Positions 16,869 to 26,026 of a DNA stretch of 64,000 nt are shown here, in pieces. This DNA is from Cyanidium caldarium (Eukaryota > Rhodophyta > Bangiophyceae > Cyanidiales > Cyanidiaceae). The notes under the pieces were generated by a model, which was not told the DNA's origin, made no database searches, and saw only the letters and a program-made list of their open reading frames with translations. The stretch spans positions 248,001 to 312,000 of the forward strand of contig JANCYW010000015.1 in NCBI GenBank assembly GCA_026184775.1, in the 5' to 3' direction. Each line of letters starts with the position of its first letter. Position 1 is the first letter of the stretch. The position numbers and the translations under genes were made by a program.

Positions 16869-18965
16869 ATGGAACGTTCCGGCCCGATGCGCACGCCGCG
16901 GCCGCCGAGTGGCTGGCGGACGTTGGCGCGCCGCTGGCTCTCATTTGTGCATCCAGCGGCGTCCACGCTGCCAGGGAGACGATTGCAGACGTGGAGCGCG
17001 CGGTGCAATGCTACAGTCGGTCGCCCGCGGCCGGACTGGACGGTGGCGAGCGGTCGGCGTCGGAGCGCACCGGCCCTGCAACTGTCGAGCACCTCGACGA
17101 GCTCCTCGTCGTCGTCCACCACCACCACCACCACCACCACCACCACAGCATCCACCGCTACGCCTGGCAGCGGCAGTGACACCAGCGTCGCCGCGCCCCT
17201 GTCCTTGCCCACCAACGAGTCTCATCCCCGTCTGGTGCGCATCCGGCACTCCAGCGCCCACATCATGGCCATGGCGGTACAGCGCCTCTTCCCCGACGCC
17301 CGGGTGACCATCGGGCCGTGGATCGACAACGGCTTCTATTACGACTTTGATATCGATCGGACGCTGTCGTCGCAGGACTTGAAAAAGATCAAGAAGACGA
17401 TGGACAAGATCATCCAATCCAACCTGCCGCTGCAACGCGTCGAGCTGAGCCGCGACGAGGCGCGCCGCCGCATCGAGGCGCTCGGCGAGCCGTACAAACT
17501 GGAGATACTGGACTCGATCACCGAGGAGCCGATCACCATCTACACCATCGGCGACGAGTGGTGGGATCTGTGCGCCGGCCCGCACGTGGAGCGCACCGGC
17601 GATATCGACCCGCGGGCAGTGGAGCTGGAGAGCGTGGCGGGCGCATACTGGCGCGGCGACGAGACCAACGCCATGCTGCAACGCGTTTACGGCACCGCGT
17701 GGGAGAATGCCGAGCAGCTGCAGGAGTATTTGCGGCGCCGCGAAGAGGCCAAGCGTCGCGACCACCGCGTGCTGGGCGAGAAGCTGAAGCTGTTCTCGCT
17801 GCACCCGGATCTGGCCGGGCCCGGCCTGGTGTTTTGGCACCCGCGCGGCGCGTTCATGCGCCATCTCATCGAGTCGTACTGGAAGGAGACGCATTTGGCC
17901 GACGGGTATCAGCTGCTGAGCACGCCGCACCTCTCCGACCGCGAGCTGTTCCGCGTCTCCGGCCACGTGGATTTCTACGCGGACAACATGTTCAGCCCGA
18001 TGGAGTGCGAGTCGCGACAGCTGATCGCCAAGCCGATGAACTGCCCGCAACACGTGCTGGTGTACAAGAGCGCGCTGCGGTCGTACCGCGAACTGCCCGT
18101 GCGATACGCCGAGCTGGGCACCGTGTACCGTTACGAGCGATCGGGCACGCTGCACGGCCTGATGCGGGTGCGCGGCTTCACCCAGGACGATGCGCACATT
18201 TTCTGCACTCCGGAGCAGCTGCAGACGGAGATTCGGCGGGTGCTGGATCTGACGGAGCGCATTCTGCGGCGGTTCGGCTTTCGCGACTACGAGGTGAAGC
18301 TGTCGACGCGGCCCGACAAGTCCATCGGCACGGACGCCGCTTGGCAGCTGTCGGAGTCGGCGCTGCAGGCGGCGCTGCGCGACAAGCGCTGGCCGTACAT
18401 TGTGGACGAGGGCGAGGGCGCATTTTACGGCGCCAAGATCGACGTGAAAGTGAGAGACGCCATCGGGCGGCTGTGGCAGTGCTCCACGGTGCAGTGCGAC
18501 CTGAATTTGCCGGAGCGTTTCGGGCTGGAGTACGTGGCCAGCGACGGCAGCCGTCAGCGGCCGGTGATGTTGCACCGGGCCATCTTCGGGTCGCTGGAGC
18601 GCTTCTTCGGCGTGCTGATCGAGAACTGCGCCGGCGACTTTCCCCTGTGGCTGGCACCGGTGCAACTGCGGCTGCTGCCGGTGAGCGACGCGTTTGTGGA
18701 GTTCTGCCAGCAGGTGGTGCAGCGCGCCCGCCGCGACGGTCTGCGGGTGGAGGTGGACACTTCCGGCGAGCGCCTGGGCAAGCTGGTGCGCAACGCCGAA
18801 GAAGAACGCATTCCCTATATGGCGGTGGTGGGCCAGAAGGAGATCGAGTCGGCCACGTTGTCGCTGCGGTCGCGCCACGGCGGCGATCTGGGCGTGGCCT
18901 CTATCGATGCGGTGCTACAGCGCTTGCAACGCGAGGTCGCCGCCGCCGCGGATGATCAGACCTAA
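16869..18965 (+). CDS. thrS: Threonyl-tRNA synthetase, cyanobacterial (organellar) type
   Basis: 698 residues. An Arg/Ser-rich N-terminus (1-70) resembles a plastid or dual transit peptide and is followed by a Ser/Thr homopolymer linker (about 73-95). The usual N-terminal TGS domain is missing; the protein enters directly into the editing domain with H127-x3-H131 (HSSAH), just as cyanobacterial ThrRS does. The class II core follows: the zinc Cys in KPMNCPQHVLVYK, motif 2 VYRYERSGTLHGLMRVRGF, motif 3 HRAIFGSLERFFGVL, and the anticodon-binding domain with VEVDTSGERLGKLVRNAEEE. It charges tRNA-Thr in plastids and possibly mitochondria. Strong similarity to cyanobacterial sequence (SVAGAYWRGDE, GTAWENAEQL) points to endosymbiotic transfer. 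Confidence 0.95.
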   Translation: MERSGPMRTPRPPSGWRTLARRWLSFVHPAASTLPGRRLQTWSARCNATVGRPRPDWTVASGRRRSAPALQLSSTSTSSSSSSTTTTTTTTTTASTATPGSGSDTSVAAPLSLPTNESHPRLVRIRHSSAHIMAMAVQRLFPDARVTIGPWIDNGFYYDFDIDRTLSSQDLKKIKKTMDKIIQSNLPLQRVELSRDEARRRIEALGEPYKLEILDSITEEPITIYTIGDEWWDLCAGPHVERTGDIDPRAVELESVAGAYWRGDETNAMLQRVYGTAWENAEQLQEYLRRREEAKRRDHRVLGEKLKLFSLHPDLAGPGLVFWHPRGAFMRHLIESYWKETHLADGYQLLSTPHLSDRELFRVSGHVDFYADNMFSPMECESRQLIAKPMNCPQHVLVYKSALRSYRELPVRYAELGTVYRYERSGTLHGLMRVRGFTQDDAHIFCTPEQLQTEIRRVLDLTERILRRFGFRDYEVKLSTRPDKSIGTDAAWQLSESALQAALRDKRWPYIVDEGEGAFYGAKIDVKVRDAIGRLWQCSTVQCDLNLPERFGLEYVASDGSRQRPVMLHRAIFGSLERFFGVLIENCAGDFPLWLAPVQLRLLPVSDAFVEFCQQVVQRARRDGLRVEVDTSGERLGKLVRNAEEERIPYMAVVGQKEIESATLSLRSRHGGDLGVASIDAVLQRLQREVAAAADDQT
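17116..17147 (+). repeat. (CCA)n microsatellite inside ThrRS
   Basis: About ten perfect CCA units read as a poly-Thr run in the linker between the transit peptide and the editing domain. A length-variable site with little effect on the enzyme core. Confidence 0.9.
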
Positions 18966-19029
18966 ACCGACCGAGTGGTACAGATCACCGGATAATCTGC
19001 GGTGTCCCTTCACCCCTTTCAGCCGGTCT

Positions 19030-20769
19030 CTAGGTGAAACGCGTATTGGGGCGCGAAGTGATACGGCCCGCACCCGGGGCATGCCGTCGGCGCAGACGGT
19101 CCGTCTTGGCATCGGATCCGACGCACATGATATCGCGCGCCATATTCTCCAGCATGTCGCCTACAGTGGTGCCGCCGCGGTAGGAAGCGACACGGGTGCC
19201 CAACGAGGCGGCGAATCGCTGTCGAATCGCCTCCACCTCCGCTGCGGTCATCTCCGCCGGCGTGTCGACCGCACGCTCCGACGTCATCGAAACCGTGTTG
19301 CGAATCCACAGCGCGCCCACAATGGATGTACGGTCGCGTACATAAAACACCACACTGTCCTCAGCACCGCCGTTCGCCTTGGCGGCCTCTGTCCGGCCAC
19401 CGGCTGTTGTGACGCTACCCGTGAACATGTAGGTCTCGTCGCCGGTGTCGGTGTCGCCCACCCCGACAAACTCCAGCGCGCCCATGCGCACATGCAACGA
19501 CGGCTGATGCAGGTAGGCGTGTCGTCCGCCGGCCATATTGCGCGCCGCCACGCGCGCCGAGTGCACCGCGTGGTCGTAACCGCGCGCCCGCCGCCGTCCA
19601 ATGCGCGCATCCGGATACGTGGCTGCGTCGCCGGCCACGTACACGTTCGACGCCGCCATCAGCTCGCGATTGCACATCACGCCGCCGCTCTCCGCATCGC
19701 ACTCCACGAAAGCGTTGGCATGAAGGACGCGCGCCCCGCCCGCCCGCGGTTGCGGCGGCGTGAACGAGAAGCGGTCGGTGCGGAACGAAGCGATGATGCC
19801 GCGGTCGAAGGTGCGCGCAAAGTAGATCTCCGCCTCGTCGACGGGGGCGCCACGTTGTGGCGGCTGTTGTTGTTGTTGTCGCCGCCCCATGATGTAGCGC
19901 ACGCTGGCGTAGGGAATCACCTCCACGCCCACCGCCCGCAATTGCCGCGTCACGCTGTTGGCGGCGTCCTTGGGCAAGTAGCATGCCAGCGGCGCGGCGT
20001 CCTCCACCAGCAGCGTCACCCGATTGGCAGTCGAGGCCGTCGTCGCGGCGGCGGCCGCAATGCGGTACGCCTCGGCGCAGGCGAACCAGCTGCCACCAAT
20101 CAGGGTGATGTGTCGGGTGTCCGACTCGGTGCGGAACGAGTCCAAATGCGCCAAATGGCCAAACGGGACAAAGTAGCGCTCGGCGTCGGTGCCGATGGCA
20201 CACGACGACTCCAACTCGTGGGTGTCCCCGGTGGCCAGCAGCAGGCGGCCGTATCGCACCGGCTCATGGCCGCGGAATTGCACCGTCTCATTGGCGACGT
20301 CCAGCGACTCCAGTTGAGCGCCGCAGTGATACACGCGATGGCGTGCTTGCCTCGCCTCCCGACGCATCGGTGATGCGGGCGCGCCGCTGTCCACATCGGT
20401 CACCATCAGCAGCGAACCGGACGGATCCAGGCGCGCCAGCTCCGCCGCCGCCGTGTGTGCCGCCAACCCGCCACCCACAATCACGTACTTGTAGTAGGCG
20501 GTGGGCGCTGGGGGCGGATCGCTCTCGGGCCTGGGAGAGGTCTCGGTCGAAAGAGCAGGCGCCAAATCGGATCGGGCGGTATGCAGATGTACCTTGGTCA
20601 GCGTTTGCCATACCCAACAAACGCCACCAACGGATACCGCCAACGTCAGCGGCCGTTGCCAGGGACGAGCACGCTGGGGGCGTTTTGCCCAAGGCGTGGC
20701 CACCGACCGCCAGCCCCCGAACGTGCCCATCGCCCGTCTCCATAGGCTACCTGCCTGCCGCCAACTCAT
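19030..20769 (-). CDS. AIFM1: AIF-like mitochondrial FAD/NAD oxidoreductase
   Basis: 579 residues. A basic N-terminus and a membrane stretch at about 41-57 (LTLAVSVGGVCWVW) resemble the AIF presequence and inner-membrane anchor. The FAD motif YVIVGGGLAAHTAAAEL follows, then an NAD-binding segment (ITLIGGSWFACAEAY) and the family-specific NVYVAGDAATYPDARIGRRR plus GYDHAVHSARVAARNM. AIF sits in the mitochondrial intermembrane space and supports import and assembly of respiratory-chain subunits; release to the nucleus in cell death is known from animals only. The C-terminal AIF dimer domain includes a variable loop and a poly-Gln patch inside the NAD domain. Convergent with ThrRS, 64 bp between stops. 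Confidence 0.88.
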   Translation of the reverse strand: MSWRQAGSLWRRAMGTFGGWRSVATPWAKRPQRARPWQRPLTLAVSVGGVCWVWQTLTKVHLHTARSDLAPALSTETSPRPESDPPPAPTAYYKYVIVGGGLAAHTAAAELARLDPSGSLLMVTDVDSGAPASPMRREARQARHRVYHCGAQLESLDVANETVQFRGHEPVRYGRLLLATGDTHELESSCAIGTDAERYFVPFGHLAHLDSFRTESDTRHITLIGGSWFACAEAYRIAAAAATTASTANRVTLLVEDAAPLACYLPKDAANSVTRQLRAVGVEVIPYASVRYIMGRRQQQQQPPQRGAPVDEAEIYFARTFDRGIIASFRTDRFSFTPPQPRAGGARVLHANAFVECDAESGGVMCNRELMAASNVYVAGDAATYPDARIGRRRARGYDHAVHSARVAARNMAGGRHAYLHQPSLHVRMGALEFVGVGDTDTGDETYMFTGSVTTAGGRTEAAKANGGAEDSVVFYVRDRTSIVGALWIRNTVSMTSERAVDTPAEMTAAEVEAIRQRFAASLGTRVASYRGGTTVGDMLENMARDIMCVGSDAKTDRLRRRHAPGAGRITSRPNTRFT

Positions 20770-21145
20770 GCCGACCTATTCGCTGTCTCGCTACACATCC
20801 ACACTGCCACACTGTGTGTCTCTTGAGGGCGGGTCACCCGATTCCCTCCTCCATTTCTCTCCCGGTGCGGCAGACGTCGCACTGCGGACCCAGCGCTGTG
20901 TCGAGCGCGTCTCGCCGTCGACCGCGCAGCGTCTGGTCGGCGAGGAGGTTCGACGGCTGCGCTGCGAGAGAACCGCCGAAACTCATGAGCAGCCTCCACG
21001 CAGTCAGCCGTGGCCGGAATCGTGTCGCGGAGCATATCTAGTGGGGAGTGCGCGGAGTAGCAACAGGCAAGACGCACTGCGTCGGAGCTGCCGACGGATC
21101 CGCCGTTCATCTCGTCCCGCTTTTTCACGCGCTCCCTCCTTCCCC
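20770..21145. other. Intergenic, two-way promoter
   Basis: 376 bp between the divergent AIF-like and small membrane protein genes. Reading frames here are open by base composition only; nothing recognisable. Confidence 0.5.
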
Positions 21146-21628
21146 ATGGTCGGGTTGCACGAGCGCAGCAAACTGTTCCAGACGTTATATGCCGCCGGCT
21201 CCCTGGCAGCGATGGCCCTGTTCTTGCGGTGGGTGCTGTACGGCAGCGCGCCGGAGTACTCGCGCTTTCGCAACTTCAAACCGCGTCCGCAAGAGGAGCG
21301 CAACTTGCGGCCGCTGCTGGCCGGCCCGGCGGAAGGATTCTACTGGCCGCCCAATATGCGCGAGGCAAATATCGAAGAGCTGTTGGAGCGGCGTATGCAG
21401 CTATCGCGGGAGATGTGGCAACGCGAGGGCAGGAGCGTCACCGCCGAGGATCTGATTCGCAACGGCGGCAAGGCGGCTGCCGCGAAACAGGGCACCGGCG
21501 GGCGCGGCGGTAGCGAGGCAGAGCGGGAGCGGGCGCGCGTGCTGGAGCGACTGGACCTGCTGCGGGTGGAGGTACAACGCCGCGTGCAGCGAGATCGGGA
21601 GGAGAAGGCACAGGCGCCAGCGTTGTGA
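21146..21628 (+). CDS. Small single-span membrane protein, unknown
   Basis: 160 residues from the ATG at 21146 (MVGLHERSK). One hydrophobic segment at about 13-32 (LYAAGSLAAMALFLRWVLYG) is followed by a conserved-looking stretch EYSRFRNFKPRPQEERNLRP and an Arg/Glu-rich, probably helical C-terminal half. There is no cleavable signal with an obvious processing site. The size and layout suit an accessory subunit or assembly factor of a mitochondrial or ER membrane complex, but I do not recognise the family. A longer in-frame ORF runs back to 20501 but its first part lies antisense to the AIF-like gene. The gene converges on PEX12 with 44 bp between stops. Confidence 0.6.
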   Translation: MVGLHERSKLFQTLYAAGSLAAMALFLRWVLYGSAPEYSRFRNFKPRPQEERNLRPLLAGPAEGFYWPPNMREANIEELLERRMQLSREMWQREGRSVTAEDLIRNGGKAAAAKQGTGGRGGSEAERERARVLERLDLLRVEVQRRVQRDREEKAQAPAL

Positions 21629-21672
21629 AAGTGAGTGCAAAACGCGATGAACAGCCGCGAGGGATATTCTTC

Positions 21673-22722
21673 TCAGAGGGTCGTGTACAGACGGCGGATG
21701 TCGTGTTCGTCGGCGTGCACGCCCGACACCGGACACTGGCGGTGCGCCCGCAGATGCCGCTCCAGGCAGTCATGGCAAAACACGTAGCCGCTAGCGGTGC
21801 AAGCTGCCGGATGACGACAGTATTCGCGTTTGCAGAGCAAGCACCCGTTGCTCGGCACGTCCAGGCGCACTTTCGGCGGTAGCGGTTCGGGAGGCGGCGG
21901 CACGTGCTGCTGACTCAGCGCCTCACGTCGCTTTTGCTCCGCAGCGTGCCGATACCACTCCATGAAGCGCAAGGAGTAAAGTCCGATGATGACGACGTAC
22001 TTGCCGGCGCGGAACAACGCATCGCCCCAGCGCTGCCAACGGCTGGCCGTCGCTGCGGCGGTTGCCGGCCACAGCACATCCGCCTCCCAGGTGCGCCTTT
22101 GCAACACCGTGTGCTGCAGCCGCAGTGACCAATTGTAGTACGGCGTCTGCTCGAACAGGTACAGTAGCTGATGCGCGAAGATGGCGGCGCGGTCGACGGC
22201 GCGCAACCACGGATACAGTCGCAACAGCAGACGCGTGGCGAAGGAGGGCGGCGCGTTGGCCGACGCCGGGGACGCGGACGGCGCCGCGAAGGCGCCGTGG
22301 CACCAAGCGTCTAGCTTGAGACGCACATACGGCAGCAACACCAGTTCCAGAAGGCTGTTGCGCACCAGCGCTTTGGAGGGCGAGCGTATCGTCGCCGTTC
22401 CGACGTCCTCGCGGCGGCCGGGCCGTCGAAACGTCTCTTCGTTGCTGCGCCACTGCACGCGACGCAGCCCGTAGAAATGCTCCGCTATCGACGCTCCGTA
22501 CTTGGTCAGCGATCGCGCCTCCAGCACGAGCAGAATGGCCAGGTACGCTTCATCGCGCCACTGCCACAGCCGCCGTCGCCAACCGGGACACGTCTCCCGC
22601 TGCGCCCAGCGCTCCAACAGGAACGCCACCGCCGGGTGCAACCCCGACAGCAGCTGTTCCTGGGAGATCAATTCAAGGAACGTCGGCCGTAAGTCGTGCT
22701 CCTGGACGCCCGCGAGAAACAT
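21673..22722 (-). CDS. PEX12: Peroxin-12 (RING-type peroxisome import protein)
   Basis: 349 residues from the ATG at 22722 (MFLAGVQEHDL), close to the 350-360 usual for PEX12. The N-terminal Pex2/Pex12 membrane domain includes SISEH-like wording (GASIAEHFYGLRRVQW). The C-terminus is a degenerate RING: CLLCKREYC...TASGYVFCHDCLERHLRAHRQCPVSG. With PEX2 and PEX10 it forms the peroxisomal ubiquitin ligase that lets the PTS1 receptor PEX5 recycle after cargo delivery. An upstream in-frame Met at 22809 would add 29 residues without similarity. The presence of this gene shows that the organism keeps functional peroxisomes. Confidence 0.92.
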   Translation of the reverse strand: MFLAGVQEHDLRPTFLELISQEQLLSGLHPAVAFLLERWAQRETCPGWRRRLWQWRDEAYLAILLVLEARSLTKYGASIAEHFYGLRRVQWRSNEETFRRPGRREDVGTATIRSPSKALVRNSLLELVLLPYVRLKLDAWCHGAFAAPSASPASANAPPSFATRLLLRLYPWLRAVDRAAIFAHQLLYLFEQTPYYNWSLRLQHTVLQRRTWEADVLWPATAAATASRWQRWGDALFRAGKYVVIIGLYSLRFMEWYRHAAEQKRREALSQQHVPPPPEPLPPKVRLDVPSNGCLLCKREYCRHPAACTASGYVFCHDCLERHLRAHRQCPVSGVHADEHDIRRLYTTL

Positions 22723-23379
22723 GACGAACGGAGAGGCAGGGTGCCACTTCGAGCGACAGCCGGAATCGCGCGAGTCGGACGAGGTGGCCAGTGTGGGTGA
22801 GCCGTGCAACGTGTCGAGCGTAAGCTACGGCGAAGGTTCCCGTGTGGGACGTTGGAGCTGCAAAGAGGCGGCACGCGCGTCCAACGTTTAGGGTCTTGCA
22901 GGGTGCCGTTCCGGTGGGCTTTATGACTACTGCACTGCCTGTCACACTCCACCACGTCGTCTCATCGAGCATCCTCGGATGGCCACTGACCGCAACCCTG
23001 TTTCATACTTCCCCACAAGCTCATTCTTCGCGTCGGACGTCCCGTCCAGGATCCCGCCTCTACCCTCTCTTCCTCTCCGCCACTCGACGTACCACTTGCC
23101 TTTTCGATGCGGCCACGTGCCGCTGCCCCTCCTTTCCCACCACCGCCACTGGTTCTCTTTCTCGCGCCCAGACACGATTTTTGTTTCTGCGCAGCTGCCA
23201 CGTGCCGTCTTTCCGCGGGATGTTCGAATTCGACGCACATCTCCGTTCGGGCGTTTGGCGGTTCGCGAGTTCTCCGTGTCGAGTGCTGACGCGTACCATC
23301 GTCAAGAAAGCAGCTGGTAGACGCTAGCGCCCGGGGATACCAATATTTTCCGTGAATCCTAGCTAATGAAAGCGGGTGT
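22723..23379. other. Intergenic, two-way promoter
   Basis: 657 bp between the divergent PEX12 and DUF1765-like genes. It holds pyrimidine-rich tracts (about 23040-23160). A TTCGAATTC at 23223 is not part of a tRNA fold. No RNA gene seen. Confidence 0.5.
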
Positions 23380-25920
23380 ATGTTTCATTCCCTTACGGTC
23401 GCGGCGCGCCCGTCGAGCACGGACGAGACGTTCGAGGAGCAACTGCAACGTGAAGAAAGCGAGGGAGCGTCGCTATTTGCCGCCCCAGGACGGAACAGCG
23501 GTTCAGCAGGGAATGCCGCTCGAGAGCGCCGGGAGCGCGATCGCGGAGAGAGCGACCTGCTGTGCGCTCTGTGCTGCTTGAGCTGTCGATCGTCCGAGCC
23601 GCCGTCTCCGGCGAGGGTGAAACGACTTTCGACGGCGGCGGTGCCGGTTTTGGGCGACCAGCGGTGGCAAACGGTCATCGAAGCGTGTCACTGGTTCTGT
23701 GCGCCGCGCGACGGCTCGTTGCGACTGGGTAAGCTGAGTGGCACGCGCCTAGATCGTCTGCGCGCCGCAGCGCTGGACGCTTTCCAGCGGGCTCTGATGT
23801 CCCTGCCGCCCAGTGCGCCGTACGCGCAGTTACAGGAACAGGCCATCGAGGTGGCGCGTCAAAAATGGGAACAGACGCGCTCCTCAGCGCTATCGCGTGT
23901 CAGCGCCGACGGCCGTCTCTGCTGCCTGACGGACACCGAGCTGGCGGAGATGAGCCGGTCGGCGGCCGCCGCGCAAAAGGCGCTGCTGCAAGCGTGGCAG
24001 CAGGCGCTGCAATGGCTGGAGCGGTTATCCAGTGCAGCGGGGCCACTGCGCTGCAAGTTGCAAGCGATTGTGTGGATGATGGCGCGGCGGCCGGAGTTTG
24101 AGCACGCATCCATCCTGTTCGAGCTGTACTTGCGCCCAGGCTGCGGCGCCGACGACGGCAACGTGGCCCCGGTGCGACAACAGATGCGACTTGCCGTGCG
24201 TCGCTATCGCCATCTGCTGCTGCGCACGCTGCAGTTGGCGCTGCGCCAGGTGGAGCAATGCGCCCGGACAGCGCTGGTCGCACCTGCTGCGCTGTCTTTT
24301 TCGAGGCGCGGCAGTCGGGCCATCATCTCGGATGAGCCGCTGCTCCAGAATCCGTCGGTTTTGTTCGCCGGCCGCCTCCTTGGCCATGCGACGTTCTTGT
24401 CTTCGGCGGTGGCCGCGCATATCGGCCGCAGCCTCGGCGCTGTTGCGGGTAGCCGTGCCGACGCTGGTGCGGATATTGATGCGTCCAACGCTGCCCCGTC
24501 TGCCGCCGAGGCGCCGCCCCTCCTCGAGCGCTTACCGTTGCGCATCGTGGACGAGATGGAGGAGGAGCTGACGCCGTCAGTCAGTCGCGAGGCGTCCCAT
24601 GTCGTCCAGGACGCCAGCTCGATATCATCGACGGCGTCCTGGCAACACCGCCTCCCGCGAGTCGACTCGCTGCTGAAATCGCGCCGAGCGCTGCGAGACG
24701 AGCACCAGCGGCAGCAATGCCAGCAGCTGCTGCTGTGCCGCATGACATCCGAGGCATTCTATGCCGAACTGGTGGATGCGGTGTTGGGCGCCGACTTCGA
24801 CGCCGATCTGCCGCCCACGCTGCCCGAGGCCATCGAGTCCAGCCTCCGCGTGCCACTCATCGGGTGGCTGTTCATCCGCTCTTGGGTATCGTACGTGGGT
24901 CTGGGGATGCAGCACACCCGACGCATACTGAACGACGATGCCGAGGTGGTCGCCGCGCTGTGGCTGGAGCTGGAGCGCCGCCTGCCAGAGCACGCTGAAC
25001 TTCTCGGGCGGGTGACCGCGGAGATGCGCACCACCCTGCAGTGGTCCGTCCCGGTGCTGCATCTGTCGTACCGCTGGATCAACCTGGGCGCGCCGTGGAG
25101 CCTGCATACGTTTGCGAACGCGCTGTTGTCGTCGACATACGTGTTCGATGTGGAGCGCGTGGCCGCCGCCGTGGAGCTGCTGCTGCACTGGCTGCGCACC
25201 TGGAACACCAGCCACGGCCAAGCGTTCGGTGCCGAGCTGGAGGTGGAGCCGTGGCAACGGGCGCTGAACGTGATGCTCGCCTCCGAGCACTACGCGGCCA
25301 TCCTGGCGGCCATCAAATTGGTGTACGACGCCTACCCGTATTTGCGGGCCCGCCAGCGGGAGCTGCTGGCGGTGGGCGCCTTTTTGCAGTCGGCCACCGC
25401 CTTTGAGCGGCTGTTTCTACACTGGAGCGGCCACGTGCGCAGCGCCTTTTATCTGTTCCTGTTGTATCGGCTGGGGTGTCTGCCGCCCCGTCTGCGACCG
25501 AAGCCGAGCGGCACACTGCCTTACGCTCGCCGACGATATCAACAGCAGCAACCGGGGCCGGCAGACGACGACGATAGCGTGCCGCGCGACTCGCCCGCCA
25601 CCGCGCCGCACAGCACCCGTCGGCGCTCGGTGTCGCGGGATCGCCGCGGTATGAGCACGCGCGCCCGCGACGACGTTCACGCTCGTCTGGCCGCCCAAAA
25701 CCAGAGCATCCGCCGCGCCGCCGAGCAGCTGGTGGATACGCTGGTGGACCCGCCCGAGTTTGCCATCGGGCCCTACTGGCGCGACGCCCAATCGGAGTAT
25801 GCGGTCAAGGCCGAGGAGTACCAACACTGGTGTCGGGCGCGACAGTTGGTCTCGGCCGACTCGTGTCTCGACGTGCCGCCGGTGGAGATGCGCCCGGGCA
25901 CGATCCGCGGTATCGACTGA
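23380..25920 (+). CDS. DUF1765-like large protein, unknown function
   Basis: 846 residues, mostly helical by composition, with a Ser/Pro/Arg-rich N-terminus and a disordered region near 700-750 (QQQQPGPADDDD, RRRSVSRDRRG). The most conserved-looking part is about 490-680, ending with RLFLHWSGHVRSAFYLFLLYRL, which resembles the DUF1765 family of fungi and amoebae; in those organisms the function is unknown. No catalytic motif, signal peptide or clear membrane protein pattern was found, although SRDRRGMSTRARD offers possible phosphorylation sites. Start is the ATG at 23380. It could instead be a lineage-specific scaffold. Convergent with the pyrophosphatase gene, 106 bp between stops. Confidence 0.7.
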   Translation: MFHSLTVAARPSSTDETFEEQLQREESEGASLFAAPGRNSGSAGNAARERRERDRGESDLLCALCCLSCRSSEPPSPARVKRLSTAAVPVLGDQRWQTVIEACHWFCAPRDGSLRLGKLSGTRLDRLRAAALDAFQRALMSLPPSAPYAQLQEQAIEVARQKWEQTRSSALSRVSADGRLCCLTDTELAEMSRSAAAAQKALLQAWQQALQWLERLSSAAGPLRCKLQAIVWMMARRPEFEHASILFELYLRPGCGADDGNVAPVRQQMRLAVRRYRHLLLRTLQLALRQVEQCARTALVAPAALSFSRRGSRAIISDEPLLQNPSVLFAGRLLGHATFLSSAVAAHIGRSLGAVAGSRADAGADIDASNAAPSAAEAPPLLERLPLRIVDEMEEELTPSVSREASHVVQDASSISSTASWQHRLPRVDSLLKSRRALRDEHQRQQCQQLLLCRMTSEAFYAELVDAVLGADFDADLPPTLPEAIESSLRVPLIGWLFIRSWVSYVGLGMQHTRRILNDDAEVVAALWLELERRLPEHAELLGRVTAEMRTTLQWSVPVLHLSYRWINLGAPWSLHTFANALLSSTYVFDVERVAAAVELLLHWLRTWNTSHGQAFGAELEVEPWQRALNVMLASEHYAAILAAIKLVYDAYPYLRARQRELLAVGAFLQSATAFERLFLHWSGHVRSAFYLFLLYRLGCLPPRLRPKPSGTLPYARRRYQQQQPGPADDDDSVPRDSPATAPHSTRRRSVSRDRRGMSTRARDDVHARLAAQNQSIRRAAEQLVDTLVDPPEFAIGPYWRDAQSEYAVKAEEYQHWCRARQLVSADSCLDVPPVEMRPGTIRGID

Positions 25921-26026
25921 AGGCGGGAGAGGAGACCGTGGCGGCCGGAACTAGTAGGACGACATTTCCTCCCCTTTTACGATTCCTAGCGGCCGGGTCG
26001 CTGCAAAAGAATCCCTCCCCTACCCG

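Noticed and set aside
17558-18955. Long open frames antisense or shifted to real genes (such as 465 codons inside ThrRS, 559 codons opposite the AIF-like gene, 425 codons opposite the pyrophosphatase)
   Set aside because: GC-rich coding DNA keeps other frames open; translations are Arg/Ala/Pro/His-rich and without family similarity.
20501-21145. Upstream extension of the small membrane protein (ORF from 20501)
   Set aside because: It lies antisense to the AIF-like gene and its shared promoter and has no recognisable features; the ATG at 21146 gives a sensible small membrane protein.
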